From UBA2779 sp965232615 (GTDB taxonomy: Bacteria; Spirochaetota; Spirochaetia; DSM-2461), in contig OZ246985.1 in assembly GCA_965232615.1 (NCBI GenBank), forward strand, positions 1,922,001-1,986,000: 64,000 nt of DNA. The letters are read 5' to 3'. Positions 27,304 through 36,632 of this stretch are shown here, in pieces. Under the pieces are notes generated by a model. The model did not search any database. It was not told the DNA's origin and saw only the letters and a list, made by a program, of their open reading frames with translations. A program made the position numbers and the translations under genes. The first letter of the stretch is position 1. The number at the start of each line of letters is the position of its first letter.

Positions 27304-27800
27304 GGGCACCTCTAAAAAACCGTTTTTGGAATTTGGCGCAGTGGCGGTGCGTTCCTCGGAGCTTTGCTCCTGCGGTACGCACCTGATAGTGGCGGTGCGT
27401 TCCTCGGAGCTTTGCTCCTGCGGTACGCACCTGATAGTGGCGGTGCGTTCCTCGGAGCTTTGCTCCTGCGGTACACACCTGATAGTGGCGGTGCGTTCCT
27501 CGGAGCTTTGCTCCTGCGGTACGCACCTGATAGTAGCGGTGCGTTCCTCGGAGCTTTGCTCCTGCGGTACGCACCTGATAGTGGCGGTGCGTTCCTCGGA
27601 GCTTTGCTCCTGCGGTACGCACCTGATAGTGGCGGTGCGTTCCTCGGAGCTTTGCTCCTGCGGTACGCACCTGATAGTGGCGGTGCGTTCCTCGGAGCTT
27701 TGCTCCTGCGGTACGCACCTGATTACGTGAGCATTTTGACAACGCAGTAGCGGCGGAAAAGATCTGAGTCAAGAACTCAACGGGGTTTTTAGAGGTGCCC
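27304..27800. mobile_element. MITE-like element (copy B) carrying a tandem hairpin array
   Basis: It is 497 bp long and bounded by GGGCACCTCTAAAAAACCG and, inverted, CGGGGTTTTTAGAGGTGCCC. It encodes no transposase. Internally it shares TTTGGAATTTGGCGCAGTGG with copies D and E and the GTGAGCATTTTGACAACG tail with copy E. No clear target-site duplication is visible. Confidence 0.75.
27341..27724. repeat. Eight tandem 48-bp palindromic units
   Basis: Units start at 27341, 27389, 27437, 27485, 27533, 27581, 27629 and 27677. Each contains GGTGCGT ... ACGCACC (7-bp outer stem) and GGAGC-TTT-GCTCC (5-bp inner stem). Units are identical but for single changes (unit 3 has ACACACC; unit 5 opens GTAGCGG). 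Because 48 is a multiple of three, long frames exist on both strands; I do not regard them as genes. Confidence 0.9.
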
Positions 27801-27880
27801 GTAAGTTCAGGCTGTGTAAGAAATGCGGCATTCAGCGTTGGCTAACCAACGCTGAATGCCATAGTTAAATGGGCAAATAG

Positions 27881-28735
27881 TTAAAAAGCCCGCACCGCAC
27901 GAACATACCAATCACTGTTCTTGAGGTAGAGGTACTGGAGGCCACTGGTGAAGTACTGAGTCCACGCGTAGTCGGAACTGATCCCTGAAGAAGACCAGTA
28001 GTAGTAGCTAGAGGCGAAACCACCTACTGAATCTTTCTGCTTATACAACTCATTCAACTCATCCTTGGAAGGCAAAAACCAGTCGTCCTTCCCTCCCAAT
28101 GTGGAGTCAGCGCATGCCTTTGCCGCATAGTTTCCTGTGAAATTGGCATCCTTCATAGCTGCAACGATAGCTGCTGTGTTGGATTTTCCGGTTCCTATGT
28201 CTGTACCTGTCCCTACTACTGTCGTAGTATTACCCCATTTATACTTACCAGGAAGATCACTGGGGGCCGCCTCCAGGTAAGTCCATCCATCGCTGGCGGC
28301 AGTAGGATTCACATAGAAGATTTTCCCTCCGGCGGGGCCGGTGTCGCCTATGTTGTACACTACCGTCAGTACGAAATCGACTGTTGTCTCTCCAGTGTAC
28401 TTGCCCGTTCCGGCGGCTGTAACGGTGTAGGTTCCGGTATCGTCTGTGCCGATCGTGTCTGCTATAGAGACTAGACCGCTGTTATCTATGGTGACGGCTT
28501 CTACGGCGGTTCCATCTTTTTTCTCTATGCTCAGGCCGTAATCAGTTCCTGCGGTCAGATCGGCATTGTTGATCGTTACGGAGAAAGTTGATTCTTGCAA
28601 GGGGGGGACATTTTGGTCAGCAACGGAAATAGAGAAGCCCGTCACTGTTGCAATATCGACTGTATCGGCAGATGGACAGCCGGCGAGCAGAATGAGGGCG
28701 GTCAGAATACTAATTGTTATGGTCTCAAACTTCAT
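27881..28735 (-). CDS. DUF1566-type secreted lipoprotein
   Basis: The 284-residue product has a lipoprotein signal peptide ending LILLAGC (Cys20). It continues with a domain of about 100 residues resembling bacterial Ig-like or cadherin-like repeats, with DNSGLVSIADTIGTDDTGTY and YTVTAAGTGKYTGE. The C-terminal DUF1566 (Lcl-type) domain begins at YNIGDTGPAGGKIFYV, with GGKDDWFLPSKDELNELY and a final WYVRAVRAF. Such proteins are surface or periplasmic lipoproteins of unknown binding function and are numerous in spirochaetes. It is preceded by a 28-codon ORF whose stop overlaps its ATG. Confidence 0.88.
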   Translation of the reverse strand: MKFETITISILTALILLAGCPSADTVDIATVTGFSISVADQNVPPLQESTFSVTINNADLTAGTDYGLSIEKKDGTAVEAVTIDNSGLVSIADTIGTDDTGTYTVTAAGTGKYTGETTVDFVLTVVYNIGDTGPAGGKIFYVNPTAASDGWTYLEAAPSDLPGKYKWGNTTTVVGTGTDIGTGKSNTAAIVAAMKDANFTGNYAAKACADSTLGGKDDWFLPSKDELNELYKQKDSVGGFASSYYYWSSSGISSDYAWTQYFTSGLQYLYLKNSDWYVRAVRAF

Positions 28736-28818
28736 GAACGACTCCTTGTGTTCACCACATCTATGCGGCTTGTCATAAATACTGACGTACTAATCAACTC
28801 AAATAAATTCTTCTTCAT
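28732..28818 (-). CDS. 28-residue leader ORF overlapping the lipoprotein start
   Basis: ATG 28818 follows AAGGAG with good spacing and opens a 28-codon frame (MKKNLFELISTSVFMTSRID, and so on). Its TGA overlaps the lipoprotein ATG at 28735 by 4 bp (ATGA). It could be a translational-coupling leader or the remnant of an upstream gene. No amino-acid run suggesting attenuation is seen. Confidence 0.4.
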   Translation of the reverse strand: MKKNLFELISTSVFMTSRIDVVNTRSRS

Positions 28819-28839
28819 TATGGTACTCCTTATATATAT

Positions 28840-28860
28840 GGATACCTCAAAAAAAATAGT
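28840..28860. repeat. Degenerate MITE end upstream of the leader ORF
   Basis: GGATACCTCAAAAAAAATAG resembles the GGGTACCTCTAAAAAACAG inverted repeat. Between 28861 and 29007 I see nothing else of note. Confidence 0.35.
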
Positions 28861-29007
28861 TTTGCAACCTTTGACTCGGGAATAACGTCCTTTTTTCATA
28901 TTTTTTTTCTGTAAATTTCGACCTTTCTTAGCGATTTCAACCCGTTATCAGGCTTTTTCGGCTTACGGAGCACATTCAGTGCCCACTTATCCCAGGGATT
29001 GTCTCAA

Positions 29008-29106
29008 GGGTACCTCTAAAAAACAGCTTGCGGTACGCACCTGATTAAGCGTAGCTTAAGAGGAAAAAGATCAAGCCAAAAACAAATAAGGTTTTTAGAG
29101 GTGCCC
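29008..29106. mobile_element. Minimal MITE (copy C, 99 bp)
   Basis: It is bounded by GGGTACCTCTAAAAAACAGC and the inverted AAGGTTTTTAGAGGTGCCC. It contains only half of the hairpin unit (GCGGTACGCACCTGATTA) plus the AAAAAGATCAAGCCA tail shared with copy E. It is the most compact family member, which helps define the ends. Confidence 0.75.
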
Positions 29107-29236
29107 TTATGATTGTTTCTGGTCGACAAAGTTTGCAGGTGATATGGACAATTACTCCCGGAGCAGTTATTCTGCACAGATAGAAAACAACTGATAACCC
29201 AAGGCTTTCCATCAAAGCGGGTATAAGGATCAAGCT

Positions 29237-29878
29237 ATGCCCTACCTGAGAAATCTAACAACCGGATCCCTGCAAACCAATTCATTCCTGATAGGTGCCG
29301 AATCAGATGAAAATGCCATTCTCATTGATACTCCACCTGAAAGCTACGAAGAAGTGATGGCCACTCTCAATGCTGATGGACGTTCTCTGGCAGCAATACT
29401 GATTACTCATTCTCATTTTGACCATGTCTGGGACGCGGCGAAGTTCTCAGTTGATCAGATTCCTATCATTGCTATGAAAGATGCTGTGGAAGGCATTGAG
29501 AGACCGGATGCTATGGGTTTTTATCCCCCTGCATCCAACAATCAGCCTCAGGCCGAAGTGACTCGAATCATTCGTGGTGGAGATCGATTGCAATATGCCG
29601 GTTTGGAATTTGAAGTGTTTGAAGTGCCCGGTCACTGCAATGGTTCGGCTGCCTATTATGTTCAAAGTGAATCCCTGTGTTTCGTAGGGGATACCATCTT
29701 CAGGGGAGCTATTGGAGTTACCCACTTCGCAGGGGGGGATTTTGAACTTCTGGCAAAGTCCATCCGACAGCATATCTACACTCTGCCCGACGATACGATA
29801 ATCCTTCCGGGGCATGGACCAGACTCCAGAGTCGGCATCGAAAAACAGAGTAATCCCTACATACGAGGAGTTGATTGA
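29237..29878 (+). CDS. MBL-fold metallohydrolase (glyoxalase II-like)
   Basis: This 213-residue zinc hydrolase has the HxHxDH motif in ITHSHFDHVWD at about residues 56-65. Later metal ligands fall in EVPGHCNGSAAYY, CFVGDTIF and ILPGHGPDSRVG. Compact single-domain members of this group hydrolyse thioesters such as S-lactoylglutathione or related substrates, but the long C-terminal substrate domain of true GloB is absent, so the substrate is open. It lies 66 bp upstream of metA on the same strand. Confidence 0.9.
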   Translation: MPYLRNLTTGSLQTNSFLIGAESDENAILIDTPPESYEEVMATLNADGRSLAAILITHSHFDHVWDAAKFSVDQIPIIAMKDAVEGIERPDAMGFYPPASNNQPQAEVTRIIRGGDRLQYAGLEFEVFEVPGHCNGSAAYYVQSESLCFVGDTIFRGAIGVTHFAGGDFELLAKSIRQHIYTLPDDTIILPGHGPDSRVGIEKQSNPYIRGVD

Positions 29879-29944
29879 CATTCCTGTTCTATTGACCTTC
29901 ATCTCCTGATTTCTGTAGTTTGTAGGATACGCCAGGGAGTTATA

Positions 29945-30862
29945 ATGCCTATTAAAATACAGGACGGTCTACCTGCGATCAAAGTACTCAGAGATGAGAA
30001 TATCTTTGTCATATCTGAAAGCCGGGCTGTCCATCAGGATATCAGACCCTTGAAAATACTCATTTTGAATCTAATGCCCCTGAAAATCGTCACTGAAAAT
30101 CAACTTCTTCGCATGCTTTCAAACACTCCTCTTCAGTGTGAGGTGGAATTAATTCATCCGGTCTCGCATGAGTCGAAGAATACTCCTCGAGAGCATCTTG
30201 ACGTTTTTTATAAAACATTCGACAGCATCAAAGATAATAAATATGATGGCTTCATCATTACTGGAGCTCCAGTGGAGACTCTGGAATTTGAAGATGTGAA
30301 TTACTGGCCTGAGATGGTGAAAATCATGGATTGGGCAAAAAAGCATGTGTATTCAACAATGTATATATGCTGGGCAGCACAGGCTGGACTCTACCACTAC
30401 TATGGGGTTCCCAAGTTTCCTGTATCAAAAAAAATATCCGGTGTTTTTTCTCATTATGTCAGCAATAGATACCTGCCTCTGGTGCGGGGGTTTGATGATT
30501 TGTTTCATGCTCCCCATTCCCGTCATACCGAGATCAGACGTAAGGATATTCAGAATAAAGATGATCTTCTAATTCTCGCGGAATCGGAGGAAGCCGGGAT
30601 TTTTATGATCTGCAACAAAGATGGCCGCCAGATATATATTACCGGTCATGCAGAGTATGATCCATTGACTTTGAGAGATGAGTATCAGCGTGACCTTAAG
30701 AATGGAGATAATCCCCCTGTTCCCAGGAATTACTTCCCCGAAGACGATCCTTCAAAGCCTCCAATAATAAAATGGAGAAGTCATGCGCATTTGCTTTTTT
30801 CCAACTGGCTCAATTACTATGTTTACCAGGCCACTCCCTATGATCTGGAAGCTATTCATTGA
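29945..30862 (+). CDS. metA: Homoserine O-acetyltransferase (MetA family)
   Basis: This 305-residue class I glutamine-amidotransferase-fold enzyme activates homoserine for methionine synthesis. The acyl-enzyme Cys is Cys142 in MYICWAAQAGLYHYYG, and the His/Glu pair lies in ITGHAEYDP. Residue 111 is Glu (ITGAPVE). In this family Glu111 correlates with acetyl-CoA use, as shown for the Bacillus cereus enzyme, whereas the E. coli succinyltransferase has Gly111, so acetyl transfer is the better call. Its TGA overlaps the ATG of the NUDIX gene by one base. Confidence 0.93.
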   Translation: MPIKIQDGLPAIKVLRDENIFVISESRAVHQDIRPLKILILNLMPLKIVTENQLLRMLSNTPLQCEVELIHPVSHESKNTPREHLDVFYKTFDSIKDNKYDGFIITGAPVETLEFEDVNYWPEMVKIMDWAKKHVYSTMYICWAAQAGLYHYYGVPKFPVSKKISGVFSHYVSNRYLPLVRGFDDLFHAPHSRHTEIRRKDIQNKDDLLILAESEEAGIFMICNKDGRQIYITGHAEYDPLTLRDEYQRDLKNGDNPPVPRNYFPEDDPSKPPIIKWRSHAHLLFSNWLNYYVYQATPYDLEAIH

Positions 30863-31326
30863 TGGAGCCTGACCGTTCATTTGGGGCTGTTGTGTTTCGC
30901 TCCCAGAATGATGTGGAGAACCATGAATGGCTTTATCTGCTCGTTCATCAGGTAAGCGGAAACCACTGGGATCATCCCAAAGGTCATCCTGAACACGATG
31001 AAACGCCTGTAGAAACAGCTATGAGGGAAATTCTGGAGGAAACCGGTGTTTCAGTTCAATTCCTGGAAGGCTTTTTTGTCGAAGGGACCTGGACGCTACC
31101 TGATGGTCGTCCCAAAATTGCCGGGTATTTCCTGGGTCAATCAATCGGTGAGAATTGTTATTTTCCCCAACTTGATGAAGAAATCATTGAGGTCAAATGG
31201 CTGCCTTACAAAGATGCCCGGATGCTTATCACTTATGATACCGGGAAAAAAATCCTTGATGATGCCGAGGAATTTATTTCCAGGGCATTCGGGCAAAATA
31301 CCTGGAAATATCTTCCTCTTCGATAA
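30862..31326 (+). CDS. NUDIX hydrolase, Ap4A-hydrolase-like
   Basis: The 154-residue product carries an intact Nudix box from GHPEHDE through AMREILEETGV (GX5EX7REUXEEXGU). The opening FGAVVFRSQND and NHWDHPKGH is typical of bis(5'-nucleosyl)-tetraphosphatases, which clear stress alarmone-like dinucleotides. ATG 30862 is favoured over a TTG one codon upstream. Its last 53 bp overlap the 3' end of the converging helicase gene. Confidence 0.9.
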   Translation: MEPDRSFGAVVFRSQNDVENHEWLYLLVHQVSGNHWDHPKGHPEHDETPVETAMREILEETGVSVQFLEGFFVEGTWTLPDGRPKIAGYFLGQSIGENCYFPQLDEEIIEVKWLPYKDARMLITYDTGKKILDDAEEFISRAFGQNTWKYLPLR

Positions 31327-33307
31327 TTGTGTTATCCGCATCAGCGTTTTCCATAAGTTCCCGAGGAATTTCTTCCAGGAAAGGCGAGGGTTGACAGGGA
31401 CTGCTTTTATGTCTGATCGATCTGGTTTGACACGATGACAGGTAGAGTTTGCTTCTTGCCCGGGTGATAGCAACATAGAATAAGCGCCGTTCTTCCTCCA
31501 ATGCCCGGGCATCAACCTCCAAACTCCTGGAATGGGGGAGAATTCCATTTTCCATCCCAGGCAGGAAGACCACATCGAATTCCAGGCCCTTGGAAGCATG
31601 GATGGTCATGAGATTGACTTTGCCAGTATCGTCATTTTCCAATTGATCCCTTGCATTCAGAGTAATGAGATTCAACCATTTTGTAAGTGTTGGCTCAAGA
31701 TTGTCGGGATGATTTTCCCACTTTTCCATCTGGGATATGAAGAGTTGGATGTTCTCGTAGCGCCATTTCGCTATTTGATCGTTATGCTGAAATTCTTGAG
31801 ATAAATGACTCCAGTACCCGACTTCTTCTACAAGTTCCTTGAGAAGACTGGCAAGTGTGGTTTTATTCTCATCATTACGGCTGAATACGCTCCTGTATTG
31901 CTCAATAAAATCAACAAATTCAGCCAATCCTGTATGTGTTTTCTCATTGATCATTTTTTCGTTACTGAAGACTATACTGGAGGCGGTAGAGTAGAGAGTA
32001 TGACCGTTATTCCATGCCATTTTCACAATCAATTCCAGAGTGGATTTTCCTATCCCACGGCGAGGTGTATTGATAATTCGTAGGAAGTTCACATCATCAT
32101 CAGGATTATCGATCACTCTGAGATACGCTATGATGTCTTTGATTTCCTGCCGGCTGTAGAAACTGGTTCCTCCACTTACAGAATAAGGGATACTGCTGGA
32201 GAGAAGGGCTGTTTCAATGCTCCTCATGAGAGCATTTGTTCTTACAAGTATTCCCATTCTTTCGTAGGAGATGCTGTTTTCAATCCGGGAGGAGATGATT
32301 GATTCGACTATTGATTCCGCTTCTTCTGTTTCATTTTCCGGGGTCATAAACTGGATCGTCATCTCTTCATGTTGATTATGTGTCCATAGATTCTTATTCT
32401 TTCTGTCGCTGTTGTTGGCGATGACAGCGTTAGCTGCTTTGAGAATGGTTCCAGTTGAGCGATAGTTTCTTTCCAACTTGATTTCCTGCAACTCCGGAAA
32501 ATCCTTTTCAAAATTGAGAATGTTGGTGAAATCGGCACCTCTCCAGGAGTATATGGACTGATCATCATCGCCAACACAACATAGATTCCTGTGCTTCTCA
32601 CCGAGAAGCTTCACTAATTGATACTGGATGGCAGATGTGTCCTGAAATTCATCGACCATTATGTATTGATAGCGTTGGCTGTATTCATTTCGTATCATTT
32701 CATCATTTTCAAGAAGTTTGAGAGGTTCCACTATGAGGTCGTCAAAATCCACAGCATTATGGATTCGCATCAAGGTTATATACTCATCATACATTGGCTT
32801 ATGGGTGCTGTTGATTTCATCCCAATGCATTCGACGGGTTTTTATACCGGAAAACAGATTGGCCAGGGCATTTATTTCCGATGGTTCATAGTTGATCTTG
32901 AGATCCCTGGCTGCTTTTTTTAGAGCACTGATTTTGTCGGACAGGTCATAGATAGTGAATTTCGGCCGGAGTCCAGGTACGTTGTATTGTTCGTTCAGTA
33001 TACGGACACCGAAGGCGTGAAAGGTAGAGACTGTGAGATTGGAAAGCTTTTGCCTGGAAAGACCTTTTACTCTCTCCCGCATTTCTTCAGCAGCTTTGTT
33101 GGTAAAGGTAAGAGCGAGTATGCTTGATTGTGGTATCCCCTGATTCAGCATCAGGGCGATCCGTGCCGTAATTACACCAGTTTTTCCACTGCCGGCACCG
33201 GCCACAATAAGCAGGGGACCCTCTATTGTGTTGACCGCCAGTTTCTGCTCAGGATTGAGCTGATTCAATACTTTATCAAGAGATTTCCCGGGATTTGATT
33301 CAGACAT
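31274..33307 (-). CDS. UvrD/PcrA-type 3'-5' DNA helicase
   Basis: This superfamily 1A helicase has Walker A IVAGAGSGKTGVI, motif Ia LALTFTNKAAEEM, Walker B VDEFQDTSAIQYQL, motif III DDDQSIYSWRGAD, motif IV ERNYRST, motif V MTIHASKGLEFDVVF and motif VI YVAITRARSKLYL. It acts in repair and replication-conflict removal. I place the start at ATG 33307 (MSESNPGKSLDKVLNQL), inside the stop region of the upstream membrane-protein gene (8-bp overlap), which suggests coupling; a longer N-terminus is possible but lies over that gene. The product is about 677 residues. Confidence 0.93.
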   Translation of the reverse strand: MSESNPGKSLDKVLNQLNPEQKLAVNTIEGPLLIVAGAGSGKTGVITARIALMLNQGIPQSSILALTFTNKAAEEMRERVKGLSRQKLSNLTVSTFHAFGVRILNEQYNVPGLRPKFTIYDLSDKISALKKAARDLKINYEPSEINALANLFSGIKTRRMHWDEINSTHKPMYDEYITLMRIHNAVDFDDLIVEPLKLLENDEMIRNEYSQRYQYIMVDEFQDTSAIQYQLVKLLGEKHRNLCCVGDDDQSIYSWRGADFTNILNFEKDFPELQEIKLERNYRSTGTILKAANAVIANNSDRKNKNLWTHNQHEEMTIQFMTPENETEEAESIVESIISSRIENSISYERMGILVRTNALMRSIETALLSSSIPYSVSGGTSFYSRQEIKDIIAYLRVIDNPDDDVNFLRIINTPRRGIGKSTLELIVKMAWNNGHTLYSTASSIVFSNEKMINEKTHTGLAEFVDFIEQYRSVFSRNDENKTTLASLLKELVEEVGYWSHLSQEFQHNDQIAKWRYENIQLFISQMEKWENHPDNLEPTLTKWLNLITLNARDQLENDDTGKVNLMTIHASKGLEFDVVFLPGMENGILPHSRSLEVDARALEEERRLFYVAITRARSKLYLSSCQTRSIRHKSSPCQPSPFLEEIPRELMENADADNTIIEEEDISRYFARMPWK

Positions 33308-33776
33308 GTTTGATAAGAAGATCCAGCGCTTCGACACCAAGAAGTGTAATGGTGGAAACGATGAGACCAGATATGGCAACACCGGCCAGTACAGCCAGTA
33401 TTGTTCGCCGTCGGCTTAATCCCAGAAACCAGGCAGCAAGGGTTCCAGTCCAGACCCCGGTAACAGGCAGTGGTATGCCGACAAAAATAGTTATTCCCCA
33501 GAATCCCCACCGATCAATTTTACTGATGACCTTCCGTCTGGCTCTCTCAACAAATCGGTCAAAAAGCCGGCGATAGAAACCCATTCTGTAGAATAGCCTG
33601 TGTGCAGTATCCAGAAAAATGTATGCAACAGGTGCTACCATGGTATTGACAATAACACAGTATGGGTAGGCTATATACAGAGGATAGTCACCTTCAAGAA
33701 GAGCGTAGGGCAGGCCTCCACGAAGTTCAGCTATTGGTAGAAGTGTGAGCAAAGTTGTCCAGATCCAATGTCTCAT
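33300..33776 (-). CDS. Small multidrug export-type (COG2426) membrane protein
   Basis: This 158-residue protein has about four hydrophobic segments and the family signature ELRGGLPYALLEGD near the N-terminus, followed by GFWGITIFVGIPLPVTGVWT. The family (Sm_multidrug_ex) is named from weak evidence, and a transport role is unproven. It is upstream of and overlaps the helicase start. Confidence 0.85.
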   Translation of the reverse strand: MRHWIWTTLLTLLPIAELRGGLPYALLEGDYPLYIAYPYCVIVNTMVAPVAYIFLDTAHRLFYRMGFYRRLFDRFVERARRKVISKIDRWGFWGITIFVGIPLPVTGVWTGTLAAWFLGLSRRRTILAVLAGVAISGLIVSTITLLGVEALDLLIKHV

Positions 33777-33810
33777 ATTGCTGTTAGCATGGCTAGAAGA
33801 ATGAAGGGAG

Positions 33811-34716
33811 TCAAGTGAGAGGAATGCGGTAATGGGCTATTGCTCTTAAAAGCCTTCTCATCAAGAAAAAGGCACGCGGCTCCAGGGATTCAAGAGTATC
33901 GAAAGGTGTGTGCTTCTTCTTCCAGGTCTCAGGTGTCATTCCATGAGTACTCTCTCTGTGTGTTGCGGGTTTATTTCTATTGGTTCTCTCTGTTTTCCTG
34001 GACTCAAATTTTAGTAGCTCGTTGGCTTCCAGTCCTGGCAGCAGTGAAACCTGGATTGCAGGATACCCACCAAGAAGTAAGCCTAGATCATCAGAAAACC
34101 CGGGATTGATACCATAGTCAACATCCCGGGAGAATTCTTTGAGTAATCTATCCAGAGCATTATGAGCTTTCGATATGGATATGTTTCCTGTCTGCAATCC
34201 TGCCTTGTGTAAACTATGCCCCCAAATGAGCGTATCACCAATGCCGCACATGTCGAGTACCAGGAATAGAATGTTGTTAATTCCCAACCGATTCAAATGT
34301 CTGGCAAGCATCCAACTTCCCTGATCGGTGGCTTTCATGTTCCCTGTCAGTTCTTCTTTATTTGTGAATAGAATCTGTGTATGATGCGGCAGCTTTTCCT
34401 GCTTCATTTCTTCCCAGAAAGAAAGGAGCTGAAAGATGGCTGCAGAATTGTCGTTTGCTCCCGGGGAATTCTCCACACGATCATAATGAGCTGTTAAAGT
34501 TATCCGATAGTATTTCTGCTCCTGCATTTTCGGAGTTGTCAGCAGAATGTGCTTTGATTTTCCCAGGGGGATGACTTTGTAAGAGATCTCCCGGCGGTTG
34601 ATTGATTGTGTAAGAACTCCAAACCTGTCAGCATCATGCCTGCAGAATGCATCAAGTTCCTTTTTATCCATCTCAGGAAGAGGTAGATAATTAAGACGGT
34701 CGATTTCTTTTTCCAT
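33811..34716 (-). CDS. M28-family zinc aminopeptidase-like protein
   Basis: The 301-residue product resembles M28 peptidases. LTAHYDRVENSPGANDNSA supplies the His and Asp metal ligands (the family form is H-x-D ... GAxDN), and LFTNKEELTG holds the catalytic Glu. VLDMCGIGDTLIWG and NPGFSDDLGLLLGGYPA provide further conserved sites. No signal peptide is visible, so it is probably cytosolic; the substrate is unknown. It is divergent from gpmI. Confidence 0.82.
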   Translation of the reverse strand: MEKEIDRLNYLPLPEMDKKELDAFCRHDADRFGVLTQSINRREISYKVIPLGKSKHILLTTPKMQEQKYYRITLTAHYDRVENSPGANDNSAAIFQLLSFWEEMKQEKLPHHTQILFTNKEELTGNMKATDQGSWMLARHLNRLGINNILFLVLDMCGIGDTLIWGHSLHKAGLQTGNISISKAHNALDRLLKEFSRDVDYGINPGFSDDLGLLLGGYPAIQVSLLPGLEANELLKFESRKTERTNRNKPATHRESTHGMTPETWKKKHTPFDTLESLEPRAFFLMRRLLRAIAHYRIPLT

Positions 34717-34832
34717 CTTGAACTTGTATACAATTTCAGAAGCATTGTATATCCTTGAACGAATAAGGGCATCCGCGAAACAAAAATTGAGTTTGCGATT
34801 GTTCGAAAGAACTAAACTTGAGGGATATTGCT

Positions 34833-36482
34833 GTGATTAATGCACTTGCCAGAAATTCTTTCCATAAAAAGCGAAAAGGACCGGTTGTTCTATGCATCAT
34901 GGATGGTGTGGGGATTGGGAAATACGATGAGGGAAATGCTGTCAAAGCTGCCCGAATGGAATATTTCAATGAGGCCTGGAATAATTGGCCATCAACTCTA
35001 TTGAAGGCTCACGGCAGGATGGTTGGATTGCCTTCTGATGGAGATATGGGTAATTCTGAGGTAGGACACAATGCCATGGGATGCGGACGAGTTTTTGCTC
35101 AGGGCGCAAAACTGGTCAATAAGGCCATAGATACAGGTAGTCTCTTCCAGGGGGAAACCTGGATAAAACTCATAGACAATGTGAAGACGACAGGGGGTAC
35201 CCTTCATTTCGTGGGTTTGATCTCTGATGGAAATGTTCATTCCCACCTGGATCACCTCAAAGCCTTGATCAATGGAGCAAAATCTTCAGGTGTCAGCAAG
35301 GTTCGTATTCATGGCCTGCTGGATGGAAGGGATGTCGGGGAAACCAGTGCCCTTGATTTCTTTACGCCCTTTGAAGAGTTTCTGGCGGATGTTTCAGATG
35401 ACGCTTTTGACGCAGGATTTGCCTCCGGCGGGGGGCGTATGAACATAACAATGGATCGATATGATGCTGACTGGAGTATGGTTGACCGTGGTTGGAAAAC
35501 CCATGTTCTTGCCGAAGGTGAGGTTTTTGAAAGTGCGACCCAGGCCATTAAAATCCTCAGGGAGAGAACAGGGGCTATAGACCAGGATTTGCCTCCGTTC
35601 ATTGTTGCAGGAAGGGATAAAAAACCTGCCGGGCCCATTATTGATGGTGACAGTGTAATCCTGTTCAACTTTCGGGGTGACAGGGCTATCGAATTATCAA
35701 AGGCTTTTGAGAGTGGACCGGAATTCGACAGATTCAATCGGGTACGAGTTCCTGATGTGGAGTTTGCGGGTATGATGGAGTACGATGGGGATGCCCACAT
35801 CCCTGGTCAGTATTTAGTTACACCTCCAGCCATTGATAGAACTATGGCCGAATACCTGGTTAAATCAGGGGTTCGGCAATTCTCCATCAGTGAAACCCAG
35901 AAATTCGGACATATTACATATTTCTGGAACGGAAATCGTACTGGATACTTTGATGAGTCTTTGGAAACTTATGTGAAGATTCCCTCAGACATTGTTCCAT
36001 TTGAACAGAGGCCGGCTATGAAGTGTGCGGAGATTACTGACAAGGTGATTGATGTTCTCAGGAAAGGTGAATATGAATTCATCAAAATCAATTTCCCCAA
36101 TGGAGATATGGTGGGGCATACAGGTGTGTTTCAAGCGGCACAGGCTTCCCTGGAATGCATGGATCTCCAGATCGGACGTTTAATCGAAGTGGTGAAATCT
36201 GTGGGAGGAGTGCTTATTCTTACCGCTGATCATGGAAATTCGGATGACATGTACGAACGAAAGAAGGGGGACATTGTGTATAAGGAAAATGGTAAACCCA
36301 AAGCTAAAACATCTCATACCCTGAATCCAGTTCCTTTCCTGCTGTTTGACCCCAACTACAATGGGGAGTATTCGCAGAAATTCAATGAGGAACTGGGTAT
36401 AAGTTCAGTAGCGGCTACCTGTATCAACCTTCTTGGTTTTGAGTCCCCGGAGGACTATGATCCTTCCATCATTAATTTTTAG
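34833..36482 (+). CDS. gpmI: 2,3-bisphosphoglycerate-independent phosphoglycerate mutase
   Basis: This glycolytic enzyme interconverts 3- and 2-phosphoglycerate using two Mn ions. GPVVLCIMDGVGIGKYDEGN opens the phosphatase domain, GDMGNSEVGHNAMG carries the phosphorylated Ser, SDGNVHSHLDHL and IHGLLDGRDVGETSAL mark the transferase domain, and ILTADHGNSDDM closes the metal site. I choose GTG 34833 because GAGGG lies 8 nt upstream and the resulting 549 residues fit the family. A TTG 15 bases upstream has no ribosome-binding site. Confidence 0.95.
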   Translation: MINALARNSFHKKRKGPVVLCIMDGVGIGKYDEGNAVKAARMEYFNEAWNNWPSTLLKAHGRMVGLPSDGDMGNSEVGHNAMGCGRVFAQGAKLVNKAIDTGSLFQGETWIKLIDNVKTTGGTLHFVGLISDGNVHSHLDHLKALINGAKSSGVSKVRIHGLLDGRDVGETSALDFFTPFEEFLADVSDDAFDAGFASGGGRMNITMDRYDADWSMVDRGWKTHVLAEGEVFESATQAIKILRERTGAIDQDLPPFIVAGRDKKPAGPIIDGDSVILFNFRGDRAIELSKAFESGPEFDRFNRVRVPDVEFAGMMEYDGDAHIPGQYLVTPPAIDRTMAEYLVKSGVRQFSISETQKFGHITYFWNGNRTGYFDESLETYVKIPSDIVPFEQRPAMKCAEITDKVIDVLRKGEYEFIKINFPNGDMVGHTGVFQAAQASLECMDLQIGRLIEVVKSVGGVLILTADHGNSDDMYERKKGDIVYKENGKPKAKTSHTLNPVPFLLFDPNYNGEYSQKFNEELGISSVAATCINLLGFESPEDYDPSIINF

Positions 36483-36632
36483 CGGCATCAAGGTTTTTTG
36501 TAATCATCTTGTACTTTTATGGCAGTGATTCGGCGAATTATGATTGAGAATGATGAGAGTTTTTGTTGTTTGAATGTATTTCAATAGCTTGATCCATACG
36601 CTCTTAATTCGACGAGAAAAGTACTTTCTCAA

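Noticed and set aside
27341..27724. CRISPR array
   Set aside because: Units are directly adjacent with no variable spacers, and no cas genes are present.
27296..27772. Long open frames on both strands with 16-residue repeats
   Set aside because: They exist only because the 48-bp DNA unit is a multiple of three and free of stops; both strands are open, no ribosome-binding site is seen, and the unit is a palindrome found in non-coding copies elsewhere.
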